Assembly (NCBI RefSeq): GCF_015209505.1
Contig: NZ_JADEYC010000032.1
Coordinates: 1-64,000, forward strand
Direction of reading: 5' to 3'
Length of the DNA stretch: 64,000 nucleotides
From: Saccharopolyspora montiporae
GTDB lineage: Bacteria > Actinomycetota > Actinomycetes > Mycobacteriales > Pseudonocardiaceae
In this document: positions 8,372 to 17,776 of the stretch, piece after piece
How the letters are laid out: the number at the start of each line of letters is the position of its first letter
Numbering within the stretch: the first letter of the stretch is position 1
Notes under the pieces: model-generated
Seen by the model: only the letters and a program-made list of their open reading frames with translations
Told to the model about the DNA's origin: nothing
The model's database searches: none
Position numbers and translations under genes: made by a program

Positions 8372-9010
8372 GTGAACCGACTGCCTGACCGCCGCCGGGC
8401 GCGAGTCCTGCCGGAGAACCCGCTGCGCGCGGCGATCGGCATGCTCGTGTTCCTCGCGGTCCTCTACGCCGTGCAGCTGCTCAACGCCTCGCTGCCGGGC
8501 GTCCAGCCGTTGTCCACCTACGGGATCCTGCCACGCCGGGTCGACGGGCTGGACGGGATTCTGTTCGCGCCGCTGCTGCACGCCAGCTGGGCCCACCTGA
8601 TCTCCAACACGCTGCCGCTGCTGGTGCTGGGCTGGCTCGTGCTCGCCGGCGGCGCGCGGCAGTTCACCGCGGTGACGGCGACCGTGTGGCTCATCGCCGG
8701 CCTGGGCACCTGGCTGGTCGGCAGCGGGGGCGGTGGTGTGCACATCGGCGCCTCCAGCCTCGTGTTCGGCTGGATGGTGTTCCTGCTGCTGCGCGGATTC
8801 CTGCTGCGCAGCATCGGGCAGATCCTGGTGGCGGTGGTGCTGTTCTTCTACTGGGGCAGCATGCTGTGGGGCGTGCTGCCGGGGCAGCCGGGTATCTCCT
8901 GGGAAGGCCACCTGTTCGGCGCGTGCGGCGGTCTGCTGGCCGCGTGGCTGGTGGCGCGCGCCGCACCCCCGCGGCCTTCCGCCGGGAGCGCTGGCAAACT
9001 GGCCGCGTGA
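8372..9010 (+). CDS. rhomboid family intramembrane serine protease
   Basis: A 212-residue membrane protein with about six hydrophobic segments. The catalytic dyad is in GASSLVFGW (Ser) and GHLFGACGG (His), with the conserved [10 protein letters not shown] (His, Asn) stabilising the oxyanion. Rhomboids cut transmembrane helices of substrate proteins within the bilayer. GTG 8372 is chosen because earlier in-frame starts give a non-conserved leader. Its stop overlaps the murI start (GTGA, 9007-9010), as in the Rv1337-murI pair of mycobacteria. The substrate is unknown. Confidence 0.92.
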   Translation: MNRLPDRRRARVLPENPLRAAIGMLVFLAVLYAVQLLNASLPGVQPLSTYGILPRRVDGLDGILFAPLLHASWAHLISNTLPLLVLGWLVLAGGARQFTAVTATVWLIAGLGTWLVGSGGGGVHIGASSLVFGWMVFLLLRGFLLRSIGQILVAVVLFFYWGSMLWGVLPGQPGISWEGHLFGACGGLLAAWLVARAAPPRPSAGSAGKLAA

Positions 9011-9822
9011 ACGCCCGACCGATCGGCATCTTCGACTCCGGGGTGGGCGGGCTCACCGTCGCCCGCGCGGTGCTGGACCAGCTGCCCGGTGAGTCGCTGC
9101 GCTACGTCGGGGACACCGCCAACGCGCCGTACGGACCGATGCCGCTGGCCGAGATCCGCGCCCGCACCCTCGCGATCACCGACCGCCTCGTCGCGGACGG
9201 GGTGAAGATGCTGGTCATCGCGTGCAACACCGCTTCGTCCGCCTGCCTGCGCGACGCCCGGGAGCGTTACGACGTCCCGGTCGTGGAGGTCGTGCTGCCC
9301 GCCGCCCGGCGCGCCGCGGCCACCACCCGCAACGGCCGGATCGGGGTGATCGGCACCCGGGCCACCATCGACTCCGGCGCCTACGAGGACGCCTTCGCCG
9401 CGGCCCCGGGCATCGAGGTCAGCACCGCCGCCTGCCCGCGGTTCGCCGATTTCGTCGAACGCGGCACCACCAGCGGGCGCCAGGTCCTCGGGCTGGCGCA
9501 GAACTACCTCGACCCGCTGCAGCGGGCCGGGGTGGACACGCTGGTGCTGGGCTGCACGCACTACCCGCTGCTGACGGGTGTGCTGCAGCTCGCGATGGGC
9601 GACCAGGTGACGCTGGTCTCCAGCGCCGAGGAAACCGCCAAGGACGTGCTGCGCGTGCTGACCAGCGACGACCTGCTCGCTGATCCGTCGTGTGCGCCGG
9701 CGCACGAGTTCCAGGTCACCGGTGAGCCGGCGGCGTTCGCCGCGCTGGCGGCCCGCTTCCTGGGGCCGGGCCCGGCGACCGATGCCGTTCGGCCGTTCGG
9801 CGTGTCAAGCTCGATCGCGTGA
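9007..9822 (+). CDS. murI: glutamate racemase
   Basis: A 271-residue cofactor-independent racemase that makes D-glutamate for peptidoglycan. [17 protein letters not shown] is the N-terminal signature. The two catalytic cysteines are in [11 protein letters not shown] and LGCTHYPLL, and [13 protein letters not shown] binds substrate. Translationally coupled on both sides: GTGA overlap with rhomboid and again with the metallohydrolase gene at 9819-9822. The length is normal for the family. Confidence 0.96.
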   Translation: MNARPIGIFDSGVGGLTVARAVLDQLPGESLRYVGDTANAPYGPMPLAEIRARTLAITDRLVADGVKMLVIACNTASSACLRDARERYDVPVVEVVLPAARRAAATTRNGRIGVIGTRATIDSGAYEDAFAAAPGIEVSTAACPRFADFVERGTTSGRQVLGLAQNYLDPLQRAGVDTLVLGCTHYPLLTGVLQLAMGDQVTLVSSAEETAKDVLRVLTSDDLLADPSCAPAHEFQVTGEPAAFAALAARFLGPGPATDAVRPFGVSSSIA

Positions 9823-10592
9823 AGCTGACGATTCTCGGCTGCTCCGGCAGCATTCCGGCGCCGGACTCGCCCTGTTCGGGATATCTGGTGGAATCCGGCG
9901 ACACCCGCGTGCTGCTGGACCTGGGCAACGGTGCGCTCGGCGCCCTGCAGCGGCACCTGGACCCGTTCCGGCTGGACGCGGTGCTGTTCAGCCACCTGCA
10001 CCCGGACCACTGCGCGGACATCGCCGCGCTGACCGTGCTGCGCCGCTACCACCCGGACCCGCCGTTTGACCCGGCCGCGCACCGGTTACCGGTGCACGCG
10101 CCGCGGGAGGCGCCGGACCGGTTCGCCGCGTTGGACGCCCCCAGCGCCGCCGACCGGGCCGCGGCCGATCTCTCGGACGTGTTCGACTTCCGCCCGCTGA
10201 CCGGCGAGCCGTTCCGGATCGGCCCGTTCGACATCCGGCCGGTCCCGGTCGCGCACGTGTGCCCGTCCTCGTGGGGGTTCCGGGTGGAGGCCGCGGGAAG
10301 GGTGTTGGCCTACACCGGGGACACCGGGCCGTGCGCCGAGCTCGCCGAGCTGGGCGCGGACGCCGATGTGCTGCTGTCCGAGGCGTCCTGGCCGGACTCC
10401 CCGGACGCACCGGAGGACGTGCACCTGTCCGGCAGGCAGGCGGCCGCGGCGGCCGAGGCGGCCGGGGCGCGGCGACTGCTGCTCACCCACCTGCAGCCGT
10501 GGTCGGACCGGGCCCGCATCCTCGACGAGGCCCGCCGCCGGTTCCGCGGACCCAGCGAACTGGTCGAGCCCGGCGCGATCTACGACGTGTGA
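9819..10592 (+). CDS. MBL-fold metallohydrolase, Rv1339-like cyclic nucleotide phosphodiesterase
   Basis: A 257-residue metallo-beta-lactamase-fold protein. The HxHxDH motif is [10 protein letters not shown]; further metal ligands are in [18 protein letters not shown] and [30 protein letters not shown] is the typical N-terminus of the Rv1339 subgroup, which has been reported as an atypical class II cAMP phosphodiesterase in mycobacteria. The same gene order (murI, this gene, RNase PH, rdgB) occurs there. Activity on cyclic nucleotides is inferred from the homologue; a general phosphodiesterase or tRNase Z-like role is an alternative. Confidence 0.88.
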   Translation: MKLTILGCSGSIPAPDSPCSGYLVESGDTRVLLDLGNGALGALQRHLDPFRLDAVLFSHLHPDHCADIAALTVLRRYHPDPPFDPAAHRLPVHAPREAPDRFAALDAPSAADRAAADLSDVFDFRPLTGEPFRIGPFDIRPVPVAHVCPSSWGFRVEAAGRVLAYTGDTGPCAELAELGADADVLLSEASWPDSPDAPEDVHLSGRQAAAAAEAAGARRLLLTHLQPWSDRARILDEARRRFRGPSELVEPGAIYDV

Positions 10593-10638
10593 CGGGGCCG
10601 CGGCCGCGCCCGCGCGGGGCGGGAATACGCTTGGTGCC

Positions 10639-11394
10639 GTGGCACGAGTTGACGGGCGGAGCGACGACGAGCTCCGAGAGGTGCGCATCACCCGCGGGTA
10701 CCAGGACTGGCCCGCCGGATCGGTGCTGGTGGAATTCGGCCGCACGCGCGTGCTGTGCGCGGCCAGCGTGCAGGACGGCGTCCCGCGCTGGCGCGTCGGT
10801 TCCGGACTGGGCTGGGTGACGGCCGAGTACGCGATGCTGCCGTCGGCGACGAACACCCGCGGCGCGCGGGAATCGGTCAAAGGCCGCATCGGCGGGCGCA
10901 CGCACGAGATCAGCCGGCTGGTCGGCCGTTCGCTGCGCGCCTGCATCGACCTGGCCGCGCTGGGCGAGAACACGATCACCCTGGACTGCGACGTCATCCA
11001 GGCCGACGGCGGCACCCGCACGGCCGCGATCACCGGTGCCTACGTGGCGCTGGCCGATGCGATCACCTGGCTGGGCGCTGCGGGCAAGCTCTCCGACCCC
11101 AAGCCGCTGTCCTGCTCGATCTCCGCGATCAGCGTCGGCGTGGTGGACGGCCGGGTGCGGCTGGACCTGCCCTACGAGGAGGATTCGCGCGCCGAGGTGG
11201 ACATGAACGTGGTCGCCACCGACCACGGCACGCTGGTCGAGGTGCAGGGCACCGGCGAGGGCGCCACCTACACGCGGTCCACGATGGACAAGATGCTGGA
11301 CTTCGCGCTGGCCGGGTGCGGCACGCTGTCCGAGGCGCAGTCGGCTGCGCTGGCCGAGCCGTACCCGGGTGAGCTGCCGGGGAAGCGGTCGTGA
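10639..11394 (+). CDS. rph: ribonuclease PH
   Basis: A 251-residue phosphorolytic 3'-5' exoribonuclease that trims the 3' ends of tRNA precursors. The family motifs are present: [31 protein letters not shown]-type phosphate binding in [28 protein letters not shown], and the [19 protein letters not shown] core. GTG 10639 is 47 bases after the preceding stop. Coupled by GTGA overlap to rdgB at 11391. Confidence 0.96.
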   Translation: MARVDGRSDDELREVRITRGYQDWPAGSVLVEFGRTRVLCAASVQDGVPRWRVGSGLGWVTAEYAMLPSATNTRGARESVKGRIGGRTHEISRLVGRSLRACIDLAALGENTITLDCDVIQADGGTRTAAITGAYVALADAITWLGAAGKLSDPKPLSCSISAISVGVVDGRVRLDLPYEEDSRAEVDMNVVATDHGTLVEVQGTGEGATYTRSTMDKMLDFALAGCGTLSEAQSAALAEPYPGELPGKRS

Positions 11395-11996
11395 CCGAGC
11401 TGCTGCTGGCCACCCGCAACGCCAAGAAGCTCGTCGAGCTGCGGCGCATCCTGGAAGCCGCGGGCGTCACCGGGATCGAGGTGCTCGGGCTCGGCGACGT
11501 GCCCGAGTTCGCCGAAGCGCCGGAAACCGGTGCCACCTTCGAGGACAACGCGTTGGCCAAGGCGACCGACGCGGCGCGGGCGACCGGGATCGCGGCGGTC
11601 GCGGACGATTCCGGTCTGGAGGTGGACGCGCTCAACGGGATGCCGGGGGTGCTGTCCGCCCGCTGGTCCGGCAAGCACGGCGACGACGCGGGCAACCTGG
11701 AGCTGCTGCTCGGCCAACTCACCGACGTACCGGACGAGCGCCGCGGCGCCGCGTTCGTGTCCGCGGCCGCGCTGGTGCGCCCGGACGGCGCGCAGACCGT
11801 GGTGCGCGGGGAATGGCGCGGCAGCGTCATCGCTGAGCAGCGCGGCAGCAACGGTTTCGGCTACGACCCGAGCTTCGTGCCCGAGGGCGGGACCCGCACG
11901 GCCGCCGAACTCAGCGCCGAGGAGAAGGACGCCGATTCGCACCGCGGCCGCGCGCTGCAGCAGCTGCTGCCCGCGCTGCGCGAGCTCGCGGGTTGA
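11391..11996 (+). CDS. rdgB: RdgB/HAM1 non-canonical purine NTP pyrophosphatase
   Basis: A 201-residue house-cleaning enzyme that hydrolyses dITP, ITP and XTP to monophosphates. [14 protein letters not shown] is the N-terminal nucleotide-binding signature; [40 protein letters not shown] and [12 protein letters not shown] are the metal- and base-binding motifs. It is the last gene of the rhomboid-murI-hydrolase-rph-rdgB run and is followed by a strong bidirectional hairpin shared with convergent bcp. Confidence 0.96.
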   Translation: MTELLLATRNAKKLVELRRILEAAGVTGIEVLGLGDVPEFAEAPETGATFEDNALAKATDAARATGIAAVADDSGLEVDALNGMPGVLSARWSGKHGDDAGNLELLLGQLTDVPDERRGAAFVSAAALVRPDGAQTVVRGEWRGSVIAEQRGSNGFGYDPSFVPEGGTRTAAELSAEEKDADSHRGRALQQLLPALRELAG

Positions 11997-11998
11997 TC

Positions 11999-12027
11999 CG
12001 GTGGCCGGGGGAGCGCCCCGGCCACCG
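11999..12027. terminator. bidirectional hairpin between rdgB and bcp
   Basis: A perfect 12-bp stem, CGGTGGCCGGGG at 11999-12010 with its complement at 12016-12027, and a 5-base loop. It sits in the short gap between two convergent stop codons. There is no T-tract, as is common for actinomycete terminators. Confidence 0.75.
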
Positions 12028-12032
12028 CGGCA

Positions 12033-12503
12033 TCAGACCCCGATCTCCTTGCGCAGCCGCTCCACGTGCCCGGTGGCCTTGACGTTGTACAGCGCGGTGC
12101 CGATCCGGCCGTCCGGGTCGACCACGAACGTCGAGCGGATCACGCCCTGCACGACCTTGCCGTAGTTCTTCTTCTCGCCGAAGGCGCCGTAGGCGGTCAT
12201 CACGGACTTGTCCTCGTCGGCCAGCAGCGGGAAGGTCAGCGACTCCGCATCGCGGAACGTCGCCAGCTTCGCCGGCTTGTCCGGCGAGATCCCCAGCACG
12301 GCGAACCCGGCGCCGTCCAGCGCGGCGAGGCTGTCCCGGAAGTCGCAGGCTTCCGTGGTGCAGCCCGGGGTGCTGGCCGCCGGGTAGAAGTACACGACCA
12401 CGGAGCGGCCGCGGTAGTCGGCCAGCGAGACCGGGTTGCCGTCCGCGTCCGGCAGGGTGAACTCCGGGGCCGGGTCACCGGGGGAGAGGCGCTGTTCAGT
12501 CAT
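12033..12503 (-). CDS. bcp: thioredoxin-dependent thiol peroxidase Bcp (PrxQ)
   Basis: A 156-residue peroxiredoxin that reduces peroxides and hydroperoxides using thioredoxin. The peroxidatic Cys is in ASTPGCTTEAC, and the second Cys five residues later is the resolving residue of the PrxQ type. PGDPAPEFTLPDADG, VVYFYP and GVIRSTFVVDPDG are standard. ATG 12503 is chosen; upstream in-frame sequence does not look coding. Convergent with rdgB, divergent from poxB. Confidence 0.95.
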   Translation of the reverse strand: MTEQRLSPGDPAPEFTLPDADGNPVSLADYRGRSVVVYFYPAASTPGCTTEACDFRDSLAALDGAGFAVLGISPDKPAKLATFRDAESLTFPLLADEDKSVMTAYGAFGEKKNYGKVVQGVIRSTFVVDPDGRIGTALYNVKATGHVERLRKEIGV

Positions 12504-12628
12504 GCGCCCGACACTAGCGACCGTTCCGGCAGGCCTGGTGCGGCGGTGCGGGCTGCCGCCGAGTTGCGCCGACCCGTGCGCCCGCGTAGATGACGAGGTG
12601 GCCAGCAGCCGAGCGCGCGGAGGCATCC

Positions 12629-14362
12629 ATGCCCACAGTCGCCGACCAGTTCATCGAAGTGCTCGTGCAGGCGGGGGTACGGCGCGTCTACGGGATCGTG
12701 GGCGACAGCCTGAACCCGGTGGTGGACGCGATCCGGCGGCGGGAGGGCATCGAGTGGGTGCACGTGCGGCACGAGGAGACGGCGGCCTTCGCGGCGGCGG
12801 CCGAGGCGCAGCTGACCGGGCGGCTGGCGGTGTGCGCGGGCAGCTGCGGGCCGGGCAACCTGCACCTGATCAACGGACTGTTCGACGCGCACCGCAGCGG
12901 CGCCCCGGTGCTGGCGCTGGCCTCGCAGATCCCGTCCGAGCAGATCGGCACCGGGTTCTTCCAGGAGACCCATCCGGAGCGGCTGTTCAACGAGTGCAGT
13001 CACCTCTGCGAAGTGGTGTCCCAGCCCGGGCAGATGCCGCGGCTGCTGCGCACCGCGATCCAGACGGCCGCGGGCCGGCGCGGGGTGTCGGTGCTGGTGA
13101 TGCCGGGTGACGTGGCCGAGCGCGAGGCGGCGCACCCGACCGGGACGGGCGTGCTCGACTGCGAGCCGCCGGTGGTGGTGCCGTCCGAGGTGCAGGTCGA
13201 TGCGCTGGCCGCCGAGCTCGACGCGGCCCAGCGGCCGATGCTGTTCTGCGGGGCCGGGACCCGCGGTGCGCACCGCGAGGTGATGCAGCTGGCCGAGAAG
13301 CTCAACGCGCCGGTGGGGCACGCGCTGCGCGGCAAGGAGTGGATCCAGTACGACAACCCCTACGACGTGGGCATGAGCGGTCTGCTCGGCTACGGCGCCT
13401 GCTACGAGGCCACGCAGCGCGCGGACCTGCTGGTGCTGCTGGGCACCGACTTCCCGTACGACAACTTCTTGCCGCAGGCCAACACGGTGCAGGTGGACAT
13501 CGAGCCCGCGCACCTGGGCAGGCGCACGGTGCTGGACCTGGCGGTGCAGGGCGATGTGGGGGAGACGATCCGCGCGGTGCTGCCGCGGCTGACCGGCAAC
13601 GCGGACCGCTCGTTCCTGGACCGGATGCTGACCGAGCACGCGGGCCAGCTGGAACGGGTCGTCGAGGCCTACACCGGCAACGTGGACAAGCAGGTCCCGA
13701 TCCATCCGGAGTACGTGGCCGACGTGCTCGACGACGAGGCCGCCGACGATGCGGTGTTCACAGTGGACACCGGCATGTGCAATGTCTGGGCGGCCCGCTA
13801 CATCACCCCGAACGGCCGGCGCCGGATGTTCGGCTCGTTCGTGCACGGGTCGATGGCCAACGCCCTGCCGCACGCGATCGGTGCGCAGATCGCCGACGGT
13901 GACCGCCAGGTGGTGGCCATGGCCGGGGACGGCGGGGTATCCATGCTGCTCGGCGACCTGCTGACGCTGCGCACGCATGGGCTGCCGGTGAAGCTGATCG
14001 TGTTCAACAACTCGTCGCTGGGCATGGTCAAGCTGGAGATGCTGGTCGACGGGATGCCGGACTTCGGCACCGACCACCAGCACGTGAACTACTCGGCCAT
14101 CGCCGCGGCTGCGGGCATCCACGCGGTGCGGGTGGAGCAGCCGGGCGATGTGCGCGCCGGGATCGCCGATGTGCTGGCGCACCCGGGGCCTGCGGTGCTG
14201 GACGTGGTGACCGATCCGAACGCGCTGTCCATCCCGCCGCGGATCACCGGCACCCAGATGAAGGGCTTCGCGCTGGCGGTCAGCCGGACGGTGTTGTCCG
14301 GCGGGGTGGGCAAGATGGTGCAGCTGGCCCGCTCGAACCTGCGCAACGTCCCGCGGCCGTGA
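12629..14362 (+). CDS. poxB: thiamine-diphosphate-dependent pyruvate dehydrogenase/oxidase (PoxB-like)
   Basis: A 577-residue enzyme with the three-domain fold of pyruvate oxidases. Residues 1-170 hold the pyrimidine-binding domain with the catalytic Glu in VRHEETAAFAAAAEAQLTG; the middle domain binds FAD; the C-terminal domain has the GDG(x)NN ThDP motif, AGDGGVSMLLGDLL to VFNNSSLGMVK. PoxB-type enzymes oxidatively decarboxylate pyruvate to acetate and CO2, passing electrons to quinone at the membrane. GGAGG lies 6 bases before ATG 12629. Acetolactate synthase is a less likely alternative, because the gene stands alone with no small subunit and the C-terminus matches PoxB. Confidence 0.88.
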   Translation: MPTVADQFIEVLVQAGVRRVYGIVGDSLNPVVDAIRRREGIEWVHVRHEETAAFAAAAEAQLTGRLAVCAGSCGPGNLHLINGLFDAHRSGAPVLALASQIPSEQIGTGFFQETHPERLFNECSHLCEVVSQPGQMPRLLRTAIQTAAGRRGVSVLVMPGDVAEREAAHPTGTGVLDCEPPVVVPSEVQVDALAAELDAAQRPMLFCGAGTRGAHREVMQLAEKLNAPVGHALRGKEWIQYDNPYDVGMSGLLGYGACYEATQRADLLVLLGTDFPYDNFLPQANTVQVDIEPAHLGRRTVLDLAVQGDVGETIRAVLPRLTGNADRSFLDRMLTEHAGQLERVVEAYTGNVDKQVPIHPEYVADVLDDEAADDAVFTVDTGMCNVWAARYITPNGRRRMFGSFVHGSMANALPHAIGAQIADGDRQVVAMAGDGGVSMLLGDLLTLRTHGLPVKLIVFNNSSLGMVKLEMLVDGMPDFGTDHQHVNYSAIAAAAGIHAVRVEQPGDVRAGIADVLAHPGPAVLDVVTDPNALSIPPRITGTQMKGFALAVSRTVLSGGVGKMVQLARSNLRNVPRP

Positions 14363-14457
14363 GCGGGCGGTGCCGTTCGGCGGGGCGGTGATCACCCGTG
14401 CGGTGCTCGTGTGTTGGGCGGCGCCACCGCGTCCCGCTCCGCTGTCCGGTGCACTTG

Positions 14458-14469
14458 TGGAATATTCCA
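14458..14469. promoter_or_regulatory. 12-bp palindrome upstream of first DUF5753 regulator
   Basis: TGGAATATTCCA at 14458-14469 is perfectly self-complementary and AT-rich against a GC-rich background, in the 220-base gap between poxB and the regulator gene. It could be an operator for the downstream HTH protein. It shares no sequence with the 30-bp palindrome before the second regulator of the same family, so the assignment is tentative. Confidence 0.35.
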
Positions 14470-14582
14470 TCGCGGCGGGCGTTTTCGGTCCGGACTGGCT
14501 GAAAAGACGCTGACCTCGGCAATCGTGCGGCGTTTGCGCCGGGGTCGTGACGGGGCGTGGCAGAGTGTGGAAACTGGTCCAC

Positions 14583-15431
14583 ATGACTGTCAGTCCCACC
14601 GTCCGTCGGCGCAGGCTCGCCGCGGAATTGCGCCGTCTGCGGGGCCGAGCGGAGGTCACCCAGCAGCAGGCTGCCGTGCACCTGGGGTGCACCCAGGCCA
14701 AGATCGGCCGGTTCGAGACGGCCAAGCGCTCGCCGTCGGTGGGCGATGTGTCGGCGCTGCTGGACTTCTACCGCGTCGACGGGGCGGAACGCGATCAGCT
14801 GATCAACCTGGCCCGCGACGCCCGCAAGCGCGGGTGGTGGCATTCCTACGGCGACGTCCTGCCGGAGTGGTACGAGACCTACGTGGGCTTGGAGGCCGAG
14901 GCGTCCTCGATTCACACCTACGAGTCGGAAGCGATTCCGGGTCTGCTGCAGACTCGGGAATACGCGCACGCCATCACGAAATCCACGTTGATCCGGGCGG
15001 GTGACTCGGAAATCGACCGCCGGGTAGAACTGCGGATGCAGCGGCAGTGCCGGGTGACCGGGGACGGTCCGCTGGAGCTGTGGGCGGTGGTGGGCGAACC
15101 CGCGTTGCGGCGCAGCGTGGGCGGATTCGGTGTGCTGCGCAGGCAGTTGGAGCACGTGCTGAAGCTGGTCGAACTGCCGCACGTGACGCTGCAGGTGATG
15201 CCGCTGGACGCGGGGGCGCACCCGGCGCAGGCCGGTCCGTTCGTGATCCTGCGCTACTCCAACCACATTGACCCGGATGTGGTTTATCTGGAAACGCACG
15301 TGGGAGGTCTGTACCTCGAAAGGGAGGTAGAGCTGTCCAACTACGTCACAATGATGGACCATTTACGCGCACACGCAGTAGATCCGGAGGGATCTGTGCA
15401 ACTCATCCGACGACGGATAGGAGAGCTGTAG
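14583..15431 (+). CDS. XRE-type regulator with DUF5753 domain
   Basis: A 282-residue regulator. Residues 1-70 form a Cro/C1-type helix-turn-helix (RLRGRAEVTQQQAAVHLGCTQAKIGRFETAKRSPS). Residues about 90-282 form the DUF5753 domain, with RKRGWWHSY, PEWYETYVGLEAEASSI and IPGLLQTREYA as hallmarks. Such proteins (WhiJ-like in Streptomyces) work with a small DUF397 protein; the DUF397 gene starts at the base right after this stop codon. ATG 14583 gives the conserved N-terminus. The ligand and target promoters are unknown. Confidence 0.92.
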   Translation: MTVSPTVRRRRLAAELRRLRGRAEVTQQQAAVHLGCTQAKIGRFETAKRSPSVGDVSALLDFYRVDGAERDQLINLARDARKRGWWHSYGDVLPEWYETYVGLEAEASSIHTYESEAIPGLLQTREYAHAITKSTLIRAGDSEIDRRVELRMQRQCRVTGDGPLELWAVVGEPALRRSVGGFGVLRRQLEHVLKLVELPHVTLQVMPLDAGAHPAQAGPFVILRYSNHIDPDVVYLETHVGGLYLEREVELSNYVTMMDHLRAHAVDPEGSVQLIRRRIGEL

Positions 15432-15623
15432 ATGGGGTACATCACCGACTGGCGCACGAGCACCCGGACCCAGGGTCAGGGGCAGTGCGTCGAGGTCGGC
15501 TTCGGTGCGGACGTGGTCGGGATCCGGGACACGAAGAACCGCGGTGCCGGGCAGATCACGATCGCAGCGCGGCACTGGCGGGATTTCGTGCGGGACGTCA
15601 AAACCGGTTCCTACGATTCCTGA
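15432..15623 (+). CDS. DUF397 small protein, partner of the DUF5753 regulator
   Basis: A 63-residue protein with the DUF397 pattern: TDWRTSTRTQGQGQCVEVGF, then VVGIRDTKNRGAGQITI and a final aromatic helix HWRDFVRDVK. In Streptomyces, DUF397 proteins bind and modulate the adjacent WhiJ-type repressor. ATG 15432 begins immediately after the regulator stop TAG (15429-15431), so the two are co-transcribed. Confidence 0.92.
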   Translation: MGYITDWRTSTRTQGQGQCVEVGFGADVVGIRDTKNRGAGQITIAARHWRDFVRDVKTGSYDS

Positions 15624-15773
15624 GAGTCGCCTGCTCTCCTCGTGCACGGGGTCGGCGGGGTGCCCAGCCCGGTTCGGGCCGGGGCGCCCCGCGCTCCCCG
15701 GAGCGATGAAAGGACCTCCTGCGGGCGCGGTATCCGCGTTCCGCACGCGAAAAGCGGAACCTCTGCAAGGTTT

Positions 15774-17249
15774 TCACTCCAGATGCGAGTCTGCCACCGG
15801 TTCCAGGAACGGGGTCAGCAGATCCGGCACCGCCTCCTCCGCGAGCCGCAGACCCTCCGATGTGGACACATCGCTGACCGCGTACATGCCGGACCCCGCC
15901 GCCGTGGTCGCCGCGACGCTGATCAGCCCGGACCGCCGTTGGAACACCGTCTGCCGCATCCGCCAGCCGATGATGCCCTCCCGCCGCAGCGCCACGGTGC
16001 GCCGCACCACGGCGCCGGACCGCGCGACCAGCTGCCGCTCGTCGAGCTGGTGCCCGAGCGCGCGGTAGCCGGCCACCGCGAGCGCGACCAGCAGGACGAG
16101 GGCCGCTACCGCGATCAGCACTGCGGCCCACCCCGGCATGATGCCGCGCAGCACGAGCACCACCGCGGTGACCGCGAGCACCGCCCAGGCCGCTCCCGCG
16201 CGCACCAGCCTGCGGTGCAGGGCCGCGCGCGGATGTCCGCGCAGCGCCGGGGAAAACGGAGCGCCGAGCACCAGGCCCGCGACCTCGCGCACGGTCGCGC
16301 GCGGGGCGGGCGGGAGCAGCACCTTGTTGTCCGGCTGGTTCTCCCCGCCCTCGCTGAGCCCGGTGGCGACGGCGTTGAGCCGCGCGCCGCGCGCCGCCCG
16401 CAGCACCAGCGGTTCGGCGATCTCGACCCCGCGCAGCCGGGCTTCCTGCAACGAGACCGAGCGCGTGGTCAGCAGTCCGCGGCGCACCCGCAGCGCATCC
16501 GCGCCGCGGGTCAGCCGGAATCCCCACCACATCTCCACGGACAGGGCCAGCGCCCCGGCCGCGCCGATCACCAGCGCCAGCAGGAATCCGGCCGCCAGCA
16601 CCAGCCACAGCCCGAGTGAGCGCGCGGTCCCGGCCAGCGCGTCGTAGGCGCCCAGCGTGCCCAGCAGTTCGGAGAACGAGCCGATCGCCGAAGCCAGCGC
16701 ACCCCACACGACCAGCACCAGCGAGGTGGTCAGCATCGAGTAGCCGAACCAGGCCGGGCGCATCCGGGCGAGCTCGTCGTCCGCCACCGCTTCGGCGGTG
16801 CCGCCGGTCGCCGCGGGCAGCAGTACTTGGCGCAGCTGCTCGGCACGGCTGCGCGGGACCGCGTCCAGCTTGAGCTCGTCGCCGGACTGGCCGGTGCCGA
16901 TGGTGACCACGGCCAACCGGAAGATCCGGTGCCCCGGCCCGGCGGTGAGGTCCACGCTGCGGATCCGGTCCCGCGGGATCGACCGGTGGCTGCGGCTGAG
17001 CGCCCCGCTGCGCAGTTCGAAGCGCTCGGCGGTGATCCGGAACCGGCTGAAGTACCACTCCAGCGCGCTGCCCCCGGCGATCAGCGCGGCGATGCCCAGC
17101 CAGAGCACGGCCATCGTGCCCAGCGCGGCAGGCGAGGTCCCGGAGACGAGCACGACGGCGGCCGCGGGCACCAGCGGGGCCAGCACCAGCGCCACCGAGG
17201 CCGCGATCGTCTTCGGGTCCAGCCGGTACCAGTGGTCCTCGGCGATCAC
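15774..17249 (-). CDS. PH domain-containing membrane protein (YdbT-like, bPH2)
   Basis: A 491-residue membrane protein with two hydrophobic segments near the N-terminus, two in the middle (about residues 170-240) and two around residue 370. Between them are three bacterial PH (bPH2) domains, each recognisable by a hydrophobic-FRLTxxxLxxRxGLLxRxxxSIPxxRIxxV type pattern, e.g. FRITAERFELRSGALSRSHRSI. GTG 17249 overlaps the stop of the upstream PH gene (GTGA). This is the YdbS-YdbT arrangement of Bacillus, where the pair affects resistance to bacteriocins; the role here is unknown. Confidence 0.88.
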   Translation of the reverse strand: MIAEDHWYRLDPKTIAASVALVLAPLVPAAAVVLVSGTSPAALGTMAVLWLGIAALIAGGSALEWYFSRFRITAERFELRSGALSRSHRSIPRDRIRSVDLTAGPGHRIFRLAVVTIGTGQSGDELKLDAVPRSRAEQLRQVLLPAATGGTAEAVADDELARMRPAWFGYSMLTTSLVLVVWGALASAIGSFSELLGTLGAYDALAGTARSLGLWLVLAAGFLLALVIGAAGALALSVEMWWGFRLTRGADALRVRRGLLTTRSVSLQEARLRGVEIAEPLVLRAARGARLNAVATGLSEGGENQPDNKVLLPPAPRATVREVAGLVLGAPFSPALRGHPRAALHRRLVRAGAAWAVLAVTAVVLVLRGIMPGWAAVLIAVAALVLLVALAVAGYRALGHQLDERQLVARSGAVVRRTVALRREGIIGWRMRQTVFQRRSGLISVAATTAAGSGMYAVSDVSTSEGLRLAEEAVPDLLTPFLEPVADSHLE

Positions 17250-17776
17250 GTCGCGTCCCCCGGGGTGGCCTGGGTGGTGGCCGTCAGGTGCTGCACTACC
17301 TCGGCGGCCGTCGCGCGGTCCAAGCCGTCGATGGTCAGCGGGCCGGCCGCCGAGGCGGTGGTGACCGTGACGCTGGCGAGGTCGAACACCCGCTGCAGCG
17401 GTCCGCGGACGCTGTCCACCGTCTGGATCCGGGACATCGGGGCGACCCGCCACTCCTGGCGCAGCCAGCCCGCCGAGGTGTAGACGGCGTCCTCGGTGGT
17501 CTCCCAGCGGTGCACCCGGTAGCGCCACTGCGGCATGACCAGCACATAGACCGCCGCAGGCGCGGTCGCCACCGCGGTCAGCGGGACCAGCCACCAGCGC
17601 GCGTCCGCGAGCAGCAGGCACAGCACCACCAGTGCGGTGAGCAGCGGCACCGCGAGCAGCAGCGCTCGGGTCGTCCACCAGGCGACGGCGCGCCGCTGCA
17701 CCCGGTGCTCCGGTGGACGCAGCCGGACGGGCCGGCCGGGCTGGTCGGGCGGATGGGGCTGGTCGGCGCTCGGCAC
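17246..17776 (-). CDS. PH domain-containing membrane protein (YdbS-like)
   Basis: A 176-residue protein with two transmembrane segments (about residues 35-58 and 63-82) followed by one bPH2 domain: YRVHRWETTEDAVYTSAGWLRQEWRVAPMSRIQTVDSVRGPLQRVFDLASVTV. That domain is typical of YdbS-like proteins. It is the first gene of a two-gene operon with the larger PH protein, coupled by a GTGA overlap. The N-terminus is Pro/Arg-rich and probably cytoplasmic. Confidence 0.88.
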   Translation of the reverse strand: MPSADQPHPPDQPGRPVRLRPPEHRVQRRAVAWWTTRALLLAVPLLTALVVLCLLLADARWWLVPLTAVATAPAAVYVLVMPQWRYRVHRWETTEDAVYTSAGWLRQEWRVAPMSRIQTVDSVRGPLQRVFDLASVTVTTASAAGPLTIDGLDRATAAEVVQHLTATTQATPGDAT

